This document shows positions 1-11,925 of a DNA stretch of 64,000 nt, piece by piece (within the stretch, counting starts at the first letter, position 1; every line of letters starts with the position of its first letter). This DNA is from Haliotis asinina. Taxonomy: Eukaryota; Mollusca; Gastropoda; Lepetellida; Haliotidae. The stretch is from contig NC_090280.1 of assembly GCF_037392515.1 (NCBI RefSeq), positions 18,106,001 through 18,170,000 on the forward strand. The letters run 5' to 3'. A program made the translations under genes and the position numbers. The notes beneath the pieces are model-generated. The model searched no databases, had not been told where the DNA came from, and worked only from the letters and a program-made list of their open reading frames with translations.

Positions 1-1891
1 AGATGAATCCTAGTAAATACTTTGCAAGCTGGGCTGTCAATATGATTGTGTGAAACAAGGAATATAATGACTTTACAAAATCATCGACAAATTCATTTGC
101 ACTTCTAGAGTACTCTATGCTATACAGTATTGTATATGAGGAAAAATTACAAAATCTGAGCATCTTGGAAAGTAAACTGGAAATAAAAATCAGTTTTACA
201 TATGTTTTTTGATAGATACAAATGATTCAGCTAAGAAATATCCAATAGCATAAATTCTAGTAACTGTGACTGAATAATGAAAAGAAATCGTTCTGTCGAA
301 CCTCTGTTCAAATCCAGGTAACTGAATCACTTTGCTACCAAAATTTTTATGGAGGTGCAAAACCAGCAACCTCCTTTTTACAATGCATACAATAACACTT
401 AAGTATATCAATGTCTATACTATGATTTTAACAGAAACTAATAATTCTATATAAATTAAAATGGATCCCTAGTGGGGTGGGAGAATCATTCAAAATGTGA
501 GGAACCGGCGTTACTTCAATATTTATTATTGTGCAGGAAAGGATAGATACCAAAGGGAAGGACTGAGACAGAATACTTTGGTCGGAATAAATTGTTTGTG
601 AAAGTGAATAGATATCAGGAATAATAGATTAGAATATTGTATCAAGTATACTTTATACCTAAGAATAGTAATTAAAGTATATGTGCCACTGTTGAACAAC
701 CACTATAATTGCAGGATATATCTTGAGTTGCGACATAGCATAGTTTGATCAGTCAACTGTATTTCTTTTAGTCTTGCTATTTCTATCAAGAAATTTGCTA
801 TTTTCATCAATAAATACAAGTTTTGATGAGTCAAAGTATGATATAAATGATCTATTTCTTCATCAACTATCGTTTGTTTCAAAACAGTATTTTTGTGGTT
901 GGCATTAAAGAAGGTAATCCTGTTGATCACTCATGCCTTAAGTGAAATTGATGTAAATCAGATTTAATGAAATTATACATACTTATTGAATGAAATTTTT
1001 TTTGACCAATATGTGTAATTACATGAGTAGATTAAACACTGGGTTTACATGATACCTCTGATGTCTGATTCAGGGCCACGAGTTTCAATACGAATGTTGG
1101 CAAGGAAAATGTATGTTATTCCATAAATAATCATGAATGTGTCGTCACATTTTCTAAATGGTTCATATTTTGGTGTCATGGGTGTAAACTTTCTTCAGTC
1201 TAGAATATTTCTAATAGAGGTATTGTATCTCTCACCTTCTATAGCAAAACAAATACTCCATTTCTTCAGATTTCAAGAGAAAATCACATGAATATTTGAA
1301 AATAAGAAAACAGAGAGCTGGATATGGTTTCTTTCACAAAGGTTTTATGAAATCTGTGGCAAAGTAATAATGCTTACATTTTCTGACGAAGTCATAAGTT
1401 CCTCACCTAAAACCGATGAGTGCCAATACAAAACACCATTGCCATCAAAGCTACATATTCAGAACTTAAAGCAAATAAATAATTACTTACACAAGAATTA
1501 GGAGAATATGAACAAGAGATGAAAAAGTAAATGAAAAAGAAATCTTGACAACCATTTTCATTTGGTGCTGGTGCTCAAGACAGGAGGAGTTACTTCCCTT
1601 TCTTTGTGGTTTTTCTTGCACCCACATCTAAATTATGTCCAAGTACACAGTGTGTAGTTAAAAAACACACAGAATAAGACTCATATTACGGTAGATAAGA
1701 TCTTGGATGGCGTGCTAGATAAAAGTAAACATGTCTAGTGTGAGAAGGAATATGAACTTAGGATGCCTTCAGATAAGCTGCAAACAGATCCTCCCACAAG
1801 GAAAAACACCTTGGAGCCTAAAAAAACCCAGAAGGTTCCAATTATAAGACAAACTTCAGTTTAAGGGGTCGGCCTTTACGTTTTTGTGTGA

Positions 1892-2022
1892 CAAAAAGTG
1901 AGTGAGGGAGTATGGTTTTACATCGATTTTAGCGGTATTCCAGCAACATCATGGCAGGGGATACCAGAAACGAGCTTCTCAGATTGAGCACATGCTTTAA
2001 CCACTAGGCTAATCTAACAGCC
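1892..2022 (-). repeat. SINE S2 copy (tRNA-derived)
   Basis: Reading the minus strand, it begins with the tRNA-like head (TAGCCTAGTGGTTAAAG type), runs through the body that elsewhere reads GGTGTCCCC, and ends in the GTAAAAC and CACTCAC tail. This copy is diverged and has lost a clear B box. Confidence 0.7.
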
Positions 2023-2540
2023 CTTTCAAGGGATGAAATGTCATATAAAAGAAAAATCACAAAGTAACCTGCAGTTATCAACATTCTTGCTAACATGAAA
2101 CTGTCAAATTTTCAGAATTAGTTGATTGTGTGTTCAAAATTCTAAATTAACTGAAGTCCTATCGTCCTTAACTGGAAAAATTAAGAGACAGCGAGCAAGA
2201 ATTTATCTTGATCTTCCCTGATTCCAAAGTCTGGCTAACAGTCAAAGTAACATATATAATGACAAATTATTTGGCATTGCGGGGATACTGACTTGATAAT
2301 TTCACTTCATCAAGTTTTGATGCTCAGTGTTATAGTATTGCTTTGAATAGAGTCATCAAATATGACATAAAAGTAACTAAAAACTAAACTTAAAAATCAT
2401 ACAAAACATCAAACCAAAAATGAAATATGATGTGGTAAAAAGTATTTCTTGAATTTGTCTGCCAGTAGCACTAAATACTGATTCACGGATATATCTGTCT
2501 TATGTCGATTCATGACTGCCTTTGCTAAAGTTAAGATGCA

Positions 2541-2635
2541 GTGAAAAAGTATTAGTTTTACATCACTTCGAGCAATATTCCAGAAAAAAATCTCTGCAGA
2601 GGACACCAGAAATGGGCTTAACTGTGACTTAACAC
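2541..2635 (-). repeat. Degraded SINE S2 fragment
   Basis: The plus strand reads GCAATATTCCAG, then GGACACCAGAAATGGGCTT, which are the tail-side and body motifs of the S2 family. The head is missing or unrecognisable. Confidence 0.55.
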
Positions 2636-3114
2636 ATTCATCAATACACACAGATCCATGGGTCGCTAATACAATGAATAGATACAAAGTTTTACATAGT
2701 TGTATATCTTGATACAATACTTCAAATGGGAAACGATACACTGATGTTTAACTCTGAGTATTGCCGAACCATTGTATTTGTCAAGACAATGACTTATGCT
2801 TCTTTGATGCTTAAAATTAATGTTTAATTATTTTCAGCTTATTAATGAACGTTTCTTGGAAAGTCTTGCGTCAACAACTGTGCCAGGCATAGCACATGTT
2901 ATTAACATTCACAAAGTCTGTGCATGAACTTAATTATCTCATTTCCGAATAAACACTGGAAGACTGAAATTGACAGAATACCTCAAGTGTGTTTTGGTTT
3001 TCTATGACTTTAGTAGTGCAGTTGAAGTGCATAATACTTCAACAATATATCACCACTGAAACTTCAATATCATCGTGTATCGCATCGCAGGTTGTATGCC
3101 AATACCAGCACTAT

Positions 3115-3207
3115 AACACAGAGTACCCACATGGAGAATCGAATCTGGGCCTTCAGTGTTACAAGATAATGCCAAAGTTTGACCATTAGTCTAAACCACA
3201 AGCCCTA
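3115..3207 (-). repeat. Degraded SINE S2 head
   Basis: The plus strand carries ACCCACATGGAGAATCGAAT and a TTTGACCATTAGTCTAAACC stretch. These are the B-box and A-box sides of the S2 head in reverse, strongly diverged. Confidence 0.45.
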
Positions 3208-3865
3208 GTTGAATGTTGATGGTAATTCTACTATTGGTACTTTCAGTGGGTAAAATACAAAAGTATTTCTACCATACAGATATTCCAGCTATACGTCAGA
3301 GGTCTTTATATTTCACGTCCCATTATAATGAATATCACATTTTGACAAAAGTTGACAAAATGGCCAATGAAGAGGAAGAGCCTTAAATGCTCTGGGATAA
3401 ATATATCAATGTTTTGAATGCAACATCGATAAAAAGTATTCAAATTCCTGTGAACTAAATAAAGTTAAGAACATTACTCTGCTAAACTGCATGACATGGA
3501 GGCATATTACAGAATCTGTATCCATCTAAATATGCAGAAGTCATAACTACAACAGATACAGAATATCAAATTGTTATATACAATTAAGATCATATCATTG
3601 CCCTAATAAAAATACATCAATCACTGTCAGTGAAGTTGCGTAGCAGAAACATAACACTGGCCTACTGACAAGCCAAAATGCTACAATGACTGGTCCCTCT
3701 AACTGTGTACAGTTGAGGTCAGTGCACCTTTGTCTAGGAGGCTGTTCTGACAACTGACCTCCCTCCCTCTATCCACACTGGACAGGCAAAGAACCCCTCA
3801 CAGCATTCGTTCACACGGGAATGCATGAACACCACACAGACTGTACCCCACAAATGAACACTTAC

Positions 3866-3902
3866 CTCAGCTGATGGTGACAATGACCCAGAAATGGGAT
3901 GA
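3866..3902 (-). other. Candidate 37-bp mini-exon
   Basis: On the minus strand a 37-bp segment is bounded by TTAATCAG before it and GTAAGT after it (CTGAG/GTAAGT is a near-perfect donor). One frame is open through it and reads HPISGSLSPSAE. No partner exon was found, so only the splice-site fit supports it. It could belong to the gene whose noncoding first exon may end at 8324. Confidence 0.2.
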
Positions 3903-4279
3903 CTGATTAAGAACATCAATTTTTCATAACACTTCATTCATGAACACCACTCATATTTTTTCACAGGTTACTTTCATTATCTTGTTTTCATTACAAACTG
4001 TGGAATAATTTCAACATATTACCAAAAATAAGAAAAAAAAAATAAAAAATTAAATCTTGCTTATATCTTGTATGATGTTTGGTAAATACAACACAAACTG
4101 GACAAGATCTCACTAATCCTCCATAAATCGAATTTTAGTTCATAGTAAATCCTTAAAATGTACATACTTCAGTATTTCACCTTATTCCAAAATATAATTA
4201 CATGATAATAGTATAGCAATATAAAAAATGAATACACCAAACAAGATCTTATTATTAATGTCACAAGAACTAATAGGGT

Positions 4280-4395
4280 TATATTTATTAAACGCCTCAC
4301 TCAACAATATTCCAGTTATGTCACTGCTGCCTGCAAATAATCCCGCCTGGACCACATAATCCAGTGATCAATAGTATGAGCACCAATCTATGCAA
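4280..4395 (-). repeat. SINE S1 fragment, minus strand
   Basis: The plus strand shows CAATATTCCAG, then a diverged CTGGACCACATAATCCAGTG and an ATGAGCACC stretch. These are the 3' half of the S1 family in reverse. The 5' half is missing. Confidence 0.6.
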
Positions 4396-4448
4396 CTGGG
4401 TTAGAAATGGTCTTTAGTAACCCCATGCTCGTTGTAATAAGCTACGAC

Positions 4449-4716
4449 CTGTGAAGGTCCCAGGGGAGAGTAGGCCTTCAGCAACCCATGCTTGCCATAA
4501 AAGGCGACTATGCTTGTCATAAGAGGCGACTAACGGGATCGGGTGGTCAGGCTCACTGACTTGGTTGACACATTTCATCGGTTCCCAATTGCGCAGATCG
4601 ATGCTCATGTTGTTGATCACTGGATTGTCTGGTCCAGACTCAACTATTTACAGCCCGCCGCCATATAGCTGGAATATTGATGAGTGCAGTGTAAAACTAA
4701 ACTCCCTAACTCAATC
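4449..4716 (+). repeat. SINE-like element S1, near full length
   Basis: This is a good representative of the commonest repeat in the window. It starts with GTGAAGGTCC, then CTTCAGCAACCCATGCTTGC, a segment with GGGATCGGGTGGTCAGGCTC, the segment GATGCTCATGTTGTTGATCA, and the tail TAGCTGGAATATTG followed by GTAAAACTAAACTC. Total length is about 270 bp. A Pol III head is not obvious; GGTTCCCAATTGCG could be a decayed B box. Confidence 0.8.
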
Positions 4717-4732
4717 ACGTAATAAGGTACTA

Positions 4733-4852
4733 ACAGTAACAGGATTGGGTGGTCAGACTTGCCGTCTTAGTTGACACGTCAATGAAGCCATACTGTGAGG
4801 ACTGAATTAGTTACAGAACCACCATATGGCTGGAATATTGTTGACTGGCGTT
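4733..4852 (+). repeat. Second, partial SINE S1 copy
   Basis: Directly downstream of the previous copy, a diverged fragment repeats AGGATTGGGTGGTCAGACTT and GGCTGGAATATTG of S1. Part of the middle is deleted. Confidence 0.55.
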
Positions 4853-4946
4853 AATCAAGAACCAATAAAAAAATATTGGAAATCAACTGAAGAATTTATG
4901 ACTCACTGTGGTAAGAAACCCAAACCAAATAATTTTTTTTTAATTC

Positions 4947-5180
4947 GAACAATGCTAATGATAGGTGATATTCAGTGAATACTTTTTAATGGTTGTTGTC
5001 TGTTATCCTGTGTCATGTAGAACAATGCTAATGATAGGTGATATTCAGTGAATACTTTTTAATGGTTGTTGTCTGTTATCCTGTGTCATGTAGAACAATG
5101 CTAATGATAGGTGATATTCAGTGAATACTTTTTAATGGTTGTTGTCTGTTATCCTGTGTCATGTAGAACAATGCTCATGA
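4947..5180. repeat. 73-bp tandem repeat, 3.2 copies
   Basis: Units start at 4947, 5020, 5093 and 5166 (GAACAATGCTAATGATAGG...). The three full units look identical by eye, so the array is young or recently homogenised. A 73-bp period is not a multiple of three and there is no coding frame. Confidence 0.95.
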
Positions 5181-5221
5181 TGTCAATCACTGTTTTTTCT
5201 TATCCATATTTGATTATTTAC

Positions 5222-5516
5222 AGACTGTGATGCTCATGTTGTCGATCAGCAGTTTGTCAGGCCCACGGTACATTATTTACAGGCTGTGATGCTCATGTTG
5301 TCGATCAGCAGTTTGTCAGTCCCACGGTACATTATTTACAGACTGTGATGCTCATGTTGTCGATCAGCAGTTTGTCAGGCCCACGGTACATTATTTACAG
5401 ACTGTGATGCTCATGTTGTCGATCAGCAGTTTGTCAGGCCCATGGTACATTATTTACAGACTGTGATGCTCATGCTGTCGATCAGCAGTTTGTCAGGCCC
5501 ACGGTACATTATTTAC
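5222..5516. repeat. 59-bp tandem repeat derived from SINE S1
   Basis: Five units start at about 5226, 5285, 5344, 5403 and 5462 and differ by single bases. Each unit reads GATGCTCATGTTGTCGATCA, then GTTTGTCAGGCCCA, then ATTATTTACAGACTG. This matches an internal segment of S1 (GATGCTCATGTTGTTGATCA, GGATTGTCTGGTCCA, ATTATTTACAGACCG). The array appears to be an amplified SINE fragment. Confidence 0.9.
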
Positions 5517-5619
5517 TGACTGATGAAATTATATGCTGAATGCAGCAAACAACTAGAAACTCAAACCCATTGCTTAGAGTGAGTGAGCGATTGAGTTTGT
5601 GAGTTAGTGTGTGAGCGAG

Positions 5620-5768
5620 TGAGCTGGGTTTTATGCCGTTTTAGCAATATTCCAACAATATCACAGCAGGGGATCACCTGAAATAGGCTTCACACATTGT
5701 ACCCATGTAGGGAATCTAACCCAGATCTTCAGTATGGACGGACGCTTTAACCACTTGACTACCCCACT
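5620..5768 (-). repeat. SINE S2 copy
   Basis: The plus strand reads GTTTTATGCCGTTTTAGCAA at the tail side, ACCCATGTAGGGAATCTAAC at the B-box side, and CGCTTTAACCACTTGACTAC at the A-box side. It is an almost complete reversed copy, preceded at 5578-5620 by degenerate GTGAGTGAG tail repeats. Confidence 0.75.
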
Positions 5769-8323
5769 CAACAACACTACTTAAAGCTGACTGGGATTTA
5801 AATCACCCAAAAAAATTCCATGATCCGACAATATTTAACCATATCTTTGTAATTCTTTTAGGTACATCTATAAACATGATGAAAGTTTACTGTTACGCTT
5901 TCCTATATTATGCATATTACCTATTGTTGTCATAAGTCGCAAAATTCAGTTCTGAACAAAAAAATGTAATTATTCCCCAAAACATGTTGAACATAATATC
6001 ATTATTTACATGAACACATTCATAAACATAAATATTTGCAATATTCGCATTCATTTTCCAACCATTATGTTATATAAGCCCCATAGTGGATATATGTATT
6101 TCAGACAGAAACAAACAGTTCTATTTAAATTGAAAAGGAGCCCTAGTGAGAAGGGGATTCTAGACTTGCGTTACTTAGAGCTTTAGCACTGCAGAAAGAG
6201 CAGGCAAAAGTGAAATAAAACCAGTTCAGGGATTGTGAGATGGACTACCCAACTCTGCATACAATTAAGGACGATAATATCCTTGGTAGATGTCTGTCAA
6301 CCTGGGGAGACTTTATTCTCTTTACCAGGTGTTTCCGGCATTTAGACAAAATAAAATATAAATTGCAGTTAAAAGTTCATATTTTTTAATCAACATTTAA
6401 ATGTTATAGAACTAAATGTGCTCAAATGCAGACATTTGGTCACAACAGTGCAGCAATTGTCTAAACATTCAGAATTCAATTAAAAATTTACCAATTCATG
6501 TTAAGCAGAATTAACATAATACACACTTACAAGATTTAGTTTTGAACACTATGTGTCAAAGGCACCTTGTATTGAATCGTTGAGAAAGCCCTATGTTAAT
6601 TGTTGCCAAAAGATATTCTGAATATTTCTGAGGAACTATTTGTTTGCATACATCAGCATTAAGTATTCAATACTGCTGTTGCCATAAAACATTTTACAAT
6701 GTCAGAAAAAAAATGAGGCAAATCCAGACATGCTATGTGTGAAGTGGTTGATAGTGTGAAGAATGCTGGGCCACACAGTCTGACTCAATATCTACTTCAG
6801 CCCATGTCTGCCCTGTGGACTGCATGTTTGGGACCTTATCTTCATATGATAAATGACTGCATTGTAAAAGTGCGTGAAAGTCAAGAGGTGACTGGTCACT
6901 TTTATGGAATACTTGTTGATGTCAAAACACTGATTTGTCAACGCACGACAAGGTTACAAGACATGTAATCACAATGAGAAAATCTCACCAGCAATAGCAT
7001 GTGCAACTAATGATGAATTTGTAACATGTCTCTACACATACATGTTTAGATCAGAAAGATTTTATTTGCTGAGCACAAAATTAAAATTCTGCATTAGTAT
7101 TTAAAGGCACACATGACCTTTCCTGTTGATAACAGGCAAAATACCAATACATTATCAACATTCAACAGTTTACAATGTTAACAGGGGGGCCTGTACCGAT
7201 TGATGGAACAGCTTCAACAGTGTTGAACATCTAAAAATGAAAATAAACTGAAATACTTTCATTGGTTATGCACATTAAACTTGATACCTGGAACTGCATT
7301 TTGTGCATCAAAATTAAACATGCTCCTTAAAACATTGTCTTATTCACAGGCATCTCTATCGTCTGAGGATATCAGCTGACGGGAGGCCATTCATCCTTAT
7401 CAAAACATAACCATGTGATTATCGAGACGAGCGACAGAGCTTGAGATTTACATTCGTGTTTGGGGGAACAAATTTGCACCGTGCGTAAAAACGAAAGGTT
7501 TACGTTGACAAAACGTGCACGTCCCAGTTTTCTAATGATTCCATGTTTCATCAATATAACATCGCAACGTTTCCACGACAAAATACTGTCCGTACACATT
7601 CCCTAGGTTACTAAGGTCGCACTAACGACACCGATGTTTTGGGAACGTTTGACGATGTTAGGATTATCTTGTCATTTTACACTAGACATTACTTTCTGCT
7701 AACTCATGGTGCACATATTTTGACTGATTTGAAAATATAAGGATCAATAATTTAGTTGAAATCGATGTTTAAGCGGCGAAGACTGCGGAAACTAAGACAT
7801 GCATGCTTTGGGTTATGGCGCTCAATTCAATTTAGATGCATACAGATGAATGAATTACATCGTCAGCATAAGAGACTGTGACACCGGGATTGAAAACGAC
7901 AAACTTATCCAAATAACATGTTTTTGTTTGTTAGGAAAACGGAGTTGATACAAAACGATAAACGATAATTCAGATCGATCATGTGTTTGTGACAAGTCCA
8001 GACTCGGTCTCAGCAACGAAACAGATTTTCATCACGAAATCAACATGAACATACATCTTAATTCTGAAACGCTTCAGTAAATGAAATCTTCTAAACATTA
8101 AATAAAGAATGCTCAAAGATAAAAAATGCCAAATATCAATTTATGTTGACATTTATTTACAAAAACGTAGATCGCGCTATAGGGGTGACATGAAAACACA
8201 AACAAGATGCGATTGCAAAGTCATGTCTTCCGTAGCACAGCATGAGAATTTAGGTCATCTACTGCGATCGCGAGTTTCAGTCTTTAAGAATATCCTATAT
8301 CTCATCCGAAATAAACCACTCAC
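5769..8323. other. Non-coding stretch, nothing assignable
   Basis: No gene or complete repeat is recognised apart from the diverged dispersed repeat near 6110-6215 shared with about 440-545. From about 7370 onward CpG dinucleotides become more common than in the surrounding DNA, as expected next to a promoter. Confidence 0.4.
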
Positions 8324-8440
8324 CTTAAAATAGTTGCCGTATTGTGTACAATCCAGTTAAAAATCCTTTCGTTGTACCCTTTCCCTAACAGGAGTCAACT
8401 TGACCTGGCCTCTGTGATCTAAAATGGCGCGCAAATGGCG
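8324..8440 (-). other. Candidate noncoding first exon, minus strand
   Basis: On the minus strand a GC-richer segment ends at a strong donor, TTTTAAG/GTGAGTGG (exon edge at 8324). No ATG opens a useful frame in it, so it would be 5' UTR. The transcription start is not determined; 8440 is a guess from the CpG-rich segment. It would be transcribed away from the candidate plus-strand exon at 8613. Confidence 0.3.
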
Positions 8441-8625
8441 GATTTGAATTGGCCATCACATTTACACAATCAGGCGACTTAGTAGCCTTCTCCGGTGTGA
8501 AATAAATCTTTCACTGAAACATGGGACGTAGAAAATAGGCTAAAACAAAAAAATATAAAAATCAAGGACCGTTGCTACAGTATTTTCTTCGTTCGGGAAT
8601 TGTCGGATTTCAAAATGGCGGCTAA
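8400..8625. promoter_or_regulatory. Probable divergent, TATA-less promoter with YY1-like motifs
   Basis: The interval contains AAAATGGCGCGC and AAAATGGCGGC (near 8420 and 8612). The second fits the YY1 AANATGGCGGC motif that often overlaps the start codon of TATA-less housekeeping genes. CpG density is above the background. Candidate first exons lie on both sides in divergent orientation. Promoter function is inferred from composition and motifs only. Confidence 0.4.
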
Positions 8626-8693
8626 TTCCACGAGCAGCGACGGCGTCGTTTATCCAGTAGCAGGATCATCCAGGGGAGGAATGGTTAATCGAG
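8613..8693 (+). CDS. Candidate first coding exon of an unidentified gene
   Basis: Just after the YY1-like motif, ATGGCGGCTAATTCCACG opens a 27-codon frame that ends at the donor AATCGAG/GTTAGTTG. The translation starts MAANSTSSDGVVYPV and ends near GGMVNR, rich in small and polar residues as in a disordered N-terminus. Composition and CpG content differ clearly from the surrounding AT-rich DNA. I do not recognise the protein. The next exon is not established. A segment after a good acceptor at about 12120 would continue in phase, but its support is only the acceptor. The gene would converge on TMEM192. Confidence 0.35.
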
Positions 8694-9355
8694 GTTAGTT
8701 GACACGCACTGGCGACCTTTCTTACGGAATTCACTCTCCCGCGTAGGTTTGTTACTATAGTGACAGTGATGTTTACAACGTGGGAGTTTATTTCTAATCA
8801 CGATTCTGCAACGAATGAAGGATTTATTTGCAAAATTTTGTTCAGTGTCAAACAGCATGGATCTTCTATGCTCTAACATGATAAGCTACTACCATATGAC
8901 AGTGGTGCTGATGTTATATCTAGCTTTTTACATTTCTTTTTTTATTATCGTATGACATAAATTCCATTTGTTAAAAAATCCAGCTGGGCAATTAGGTAAT
9001 ACTTTTCAAAGGAAATCAAAACAACAAGCACCATTCTTTGAATTCTTACTTGCCCTAAAAGTGCAGATATCTTATTTTGATTACAGTGCATTTTATTTTT
9101 CACTTCAAATTCAATGCCTGCATGTAAATCACCAATATATTGCTGAACAGTTGTTTTGTATGTACATGTAATTGTAAATTGAGTGAAATTTTATTGAGTT
9201 TATAATGATGTTCATTTAACCATTCTTATTTCGAAATGTCCAAAGAATATATCTACAGTTTATTATAAGTTGTCAATCAAATTTGAAAAAATAAAACCAT
9301 GTTGAAGTGCTGATATTCCAGCATAGCTTTTTCTATGATATAACACAGGTAACTT

Positions 9356-9490
9356 GTGATATTTTCATTTGAGAATGAAATATTTGACAAAACTACTACT
9401 ACTACTACTACCACTACTACTACTACCACTACTACTACTACTACTACTCCTCATACAACTACTACTAGTACTACTACTACTACCAGACAT
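9356..9490. repeat. (ACT)n trinucleotide microsatellite
   Basis: Interrupted CTA/ACT triplets run from about 9391 to 9485. Open frames reading poly-Thr or poly-Leu across it are by-products of the repeat. Confidence 0.9.
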
Positions 9491-9577
9491 GCCTACCTGG
9501 CGTATTTTGGCATACTTTGTACGATTTATTATCATTGAATATGATTATATGCCCACATAGCAAATTGTACTTGTACT

Positions 9578-10070
9578 CCCTTATGAGAGGTTGCGTAAGG
9601 TAACCTTTGAGATTGACCAATCAGAACACAGCTTACCAAATCGCGAAAGTGGACATTTGCACATACATTTTGAACTTTTTCGTACCCGAACGATTCTGAA
9701 TGCTATTTCGCATACTTTCGCCTCCGGGTGATGCACACAGCGCACGTTACAACCATGAAATCGGTGAGTAAACAGTCGCTGAAAATGTGTTTTTGACCAT
9801 ATTCAAGGATGTCATCTTGTGGAAATATTAGCTAATAGTAACCTTGTCAACAGAAACCCCAAGGCATATATACTGCAGGTCAAATTACTGTGTTCTATGC
9901 AGAGTTTTCTTTGTGGAGAAATCTGTGTCAGTGATCTGATTATTTTGTAACTTCCTCTGATTCCTAAGTAGTATCTGTTGTCTGGTTGGTTAAATTATTT
10001 AACCGTCTCGCTATTGATTGGATGGTCATAGGTCGCTCAAAGGTTACCATGATGCAACTTTCTACTAGGG
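9578..10070. mobile_element. Possible MITE with diverged inverted ends
   Basis: The left end reads CCCTTATGAGAGGTTGCGTA then GGTAACCTTTGAG. The reverse complement of the right end reads CCCTAGTAGAAAGTTGCATC then GGTAACCTTTGAG. About 35 bp can be aligned as terminal inverted repeats over a 493-bp element. There is no coding capacity. No convincing target-site duplication was found, so the superfamily is open. Confidence 0.5.
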
Positions 10071-10126
10071 TTTGTTAGACTCAGGGGTGGGGTCTAATGA
10101 ATAACACTGAGACTAAGTTTACGTAG

Positions 10127-10130
10127 ACTG

Positions 10131-10163
<33 letters not shown>
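10127..10163. repeat. (CTA)n/(CTG)n microsatellite
   Basis: CTACTACTACTG passes into a run of about eight CTG triplets. It is short and not in an evident coding frame. Confidence 0.85.
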
Positions 10164-10164
<1 letters not shown>

Positions 10165-10671
10165 TCCCCTCCACCACCATGATACCAGTGAAATTATTTA
10201 TACACACTGAAAATATTTTTCTTTTAGACAGCAATGTGATTGATAACATTCATGTATAAATCATGAAATCCAAAGGTTGGGGGTAAATGGTTCCCAGGGA
10301 AAGTTTATTCAGGAAGGATAACCCACCCAGAGGTCACTGGTGGTGGAAGTTAGACAGATATATTTGTTGTAAGGTGAAACCTGTGTTGCACTTTATCACT
10401 TCTCATGGCCTTGTTGTAATAAAACAGAATATTTTTTATTTCATAAATTTGTAGCACATGGGCTTCAATACTTGTTTTGCACTCAAGCATCCGGAGATGC
10501 TTGAAGAAAAATATAATGATGTGTATGTAGACTGACCAACGTCTTGGCAATGCTTCATGCATTATGTGAATCACATTGTTCATCATATGCTAGTGATGTA
10601 CACAGCTGTGATCGTAAATGAAATAATACCTTGCATGTTTGTTGGTTGGTTTGTTGGTTAATGCTAATCCA

Positions 10672-10787
10672 TGATAATGATGGTGATCACTGGATTGTCT
10701 GGCTCAGACTGGATTATTTACAAACAGCCGCCGTACAGCTGGAACATTGCTAAGTGCAGTATGAAACTAAACTAACTCACTTATATA
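10672..10787 (+). repeat. SINE S1 copy, 5'-truncated
   Basis: It begins inside the family at GTGATCACTGGATTGTCTGG, continues with ATTATTTACA and CAGCTGGAACATTGC, and ends in GAAACTAAACTAACTCAC. Truncation at the 5' side is the usual outcome of incomplete reverse transcription. Confidence 0.75.
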
Positions 10788-10904
10788 TTGGACTATAACT
10801 CATTTTAAGTTAAGCTGATGTAAAATGTGAATAATAACAGAAATTGTTTAAGAACCACTTCACATAGATTCTCATATATTTCCTGGCTATAAATGGAACC
10901 TCAT

Positions 10905-10977
10905 GTTTCTCATGTGGAGAATTGATCCAGAGTCTTCAGCGTGATGAGGAAACGCTTTAACCACTAGGCTACGCCCC
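10905..10977 (-). repeat. SINE S2 head fragment
   Basis: The plus strand has CTCATGTGGAGAATTGATCC and AACGCTTTAACCACTAGGCT, which are the B-box and A-box halves of the S2 head in reverse. Confidence 0.65.
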
Positions 10978-11244
10978 AAAATGAGAGGAATGAACATATG
11001 ACATAAAGTACTATTTGATGAAACATTTTGTGTGTAATATTGTTATATTATCTCTGAAACACAAACAAACCAATCACAAACAGCCAATTTTGCATTAAAT
11101 TATGTTTAACTACTGCTGTAGCCTTCAAGTACTCAGTCTAATGTAAGTCATATCACGTTTAGGCGGCACGTAAATTACAAGCTAAACATCTGACCAGTTA
11201 GTATGATAGTAACATGTACAGTGTCTCACAGTTGCATACCATAT

Positions 11245-11925
11245 CAGTCCCTCCTGGATTCCTCGGCAAATTTTTAAGAATTCTGTGGCAAATTTAAGCA
11301 AATTACACACTTTATTTTTCAATATTCTGCAAAACACTCTGCGGTTAAAACATTTATGAAAAACAACAAAAACAATATACAGACCTTCATAGTTTAATTC
11401 TAAAACACAGATATGAAGTTAAGTCGACATTATGCATCACATCTTGCGTGAGTTTGATGGCAAATCACCCACACCTTTTTCTGTGTTTGAGAATTAAACA
11501 CTCACTGAAAGTTATTTCTCTCCTCTCATTTGCAACTTAGGTGCAGACGAACAACTTCCGGTTTCATGCAAATAATAATTTTACGTTTAAACTAAATCTT
11601 TGCAGTGTCAGATTCATCTAACATTATTCGAAAGATGCTTAAAACCTGCTTTACTGATAAAGTATCTTTAATCATGATTATTTTGAAAATGTTGTCACAA
11701 TATGTCAATTTGTTTTATGTGTAACCGATCCTACTTTTGACATTAGCTCCACTTTTCATTTCGGCTGTCAGTCATGTTTCACCCAGTTTTTAAAATAACA
11801 AATTCTGTGGCAAATTCTGCTCAGATTCTGCAAGAAAATGCATTTTCTGCGAACAAGACATTTTTTCTGCATGGAAAGGTAAATTCCACGATTTTTTCTG
11901 CAACCACAGAATCCAGGCGGGACTG
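11245..11925. mobile_element. Non-autonomous DNA transposon, family CAGTCCCTCC, copy 1
   Basis: The left end is CAGTCCCTCCTGGATTC; the right end, reverse-complemented, is CAGTCCCGCCTGGATTC. The 681-bp body has no coding capacity and contains several sub-terminal AATTCTGC/GCAGAATT motifs. CCATAT flanks both sides (11239-11244 and 11926-11931), which would be a 6-bp target-site duplication. The sequence is shared along its whole length with 23352-24080, for example GTTAAGTCGAC and TAACCGATCCTACTTTTGA. The superfamily is not assigned. Confidence 0.8.

Larger units (their letters stand above)
1..4279. other. AT-rich non-coding stretch, possible introns
   Basis: No convincing protein-coding gene is visible in this stretch. 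The open frames are short, low-complexity and lack homology I recognise. It contains degraded SINE pieces (listed separately) and one possible mini-exon on the minus strand. Positions about 440-545 share a diverged dispersed repeat with about 6110-6215 (a CCCTAGTG core, then GCGTTACTT). It may be intron of a minus-strand gene that starts near 8.4 kb, but that is inference. Confidence 0.4.

Noticed and set aside
9356-9560. Poly-Thr or poly-Leu protein
   Set aside because: A direct translation of the ACT microsatellite.
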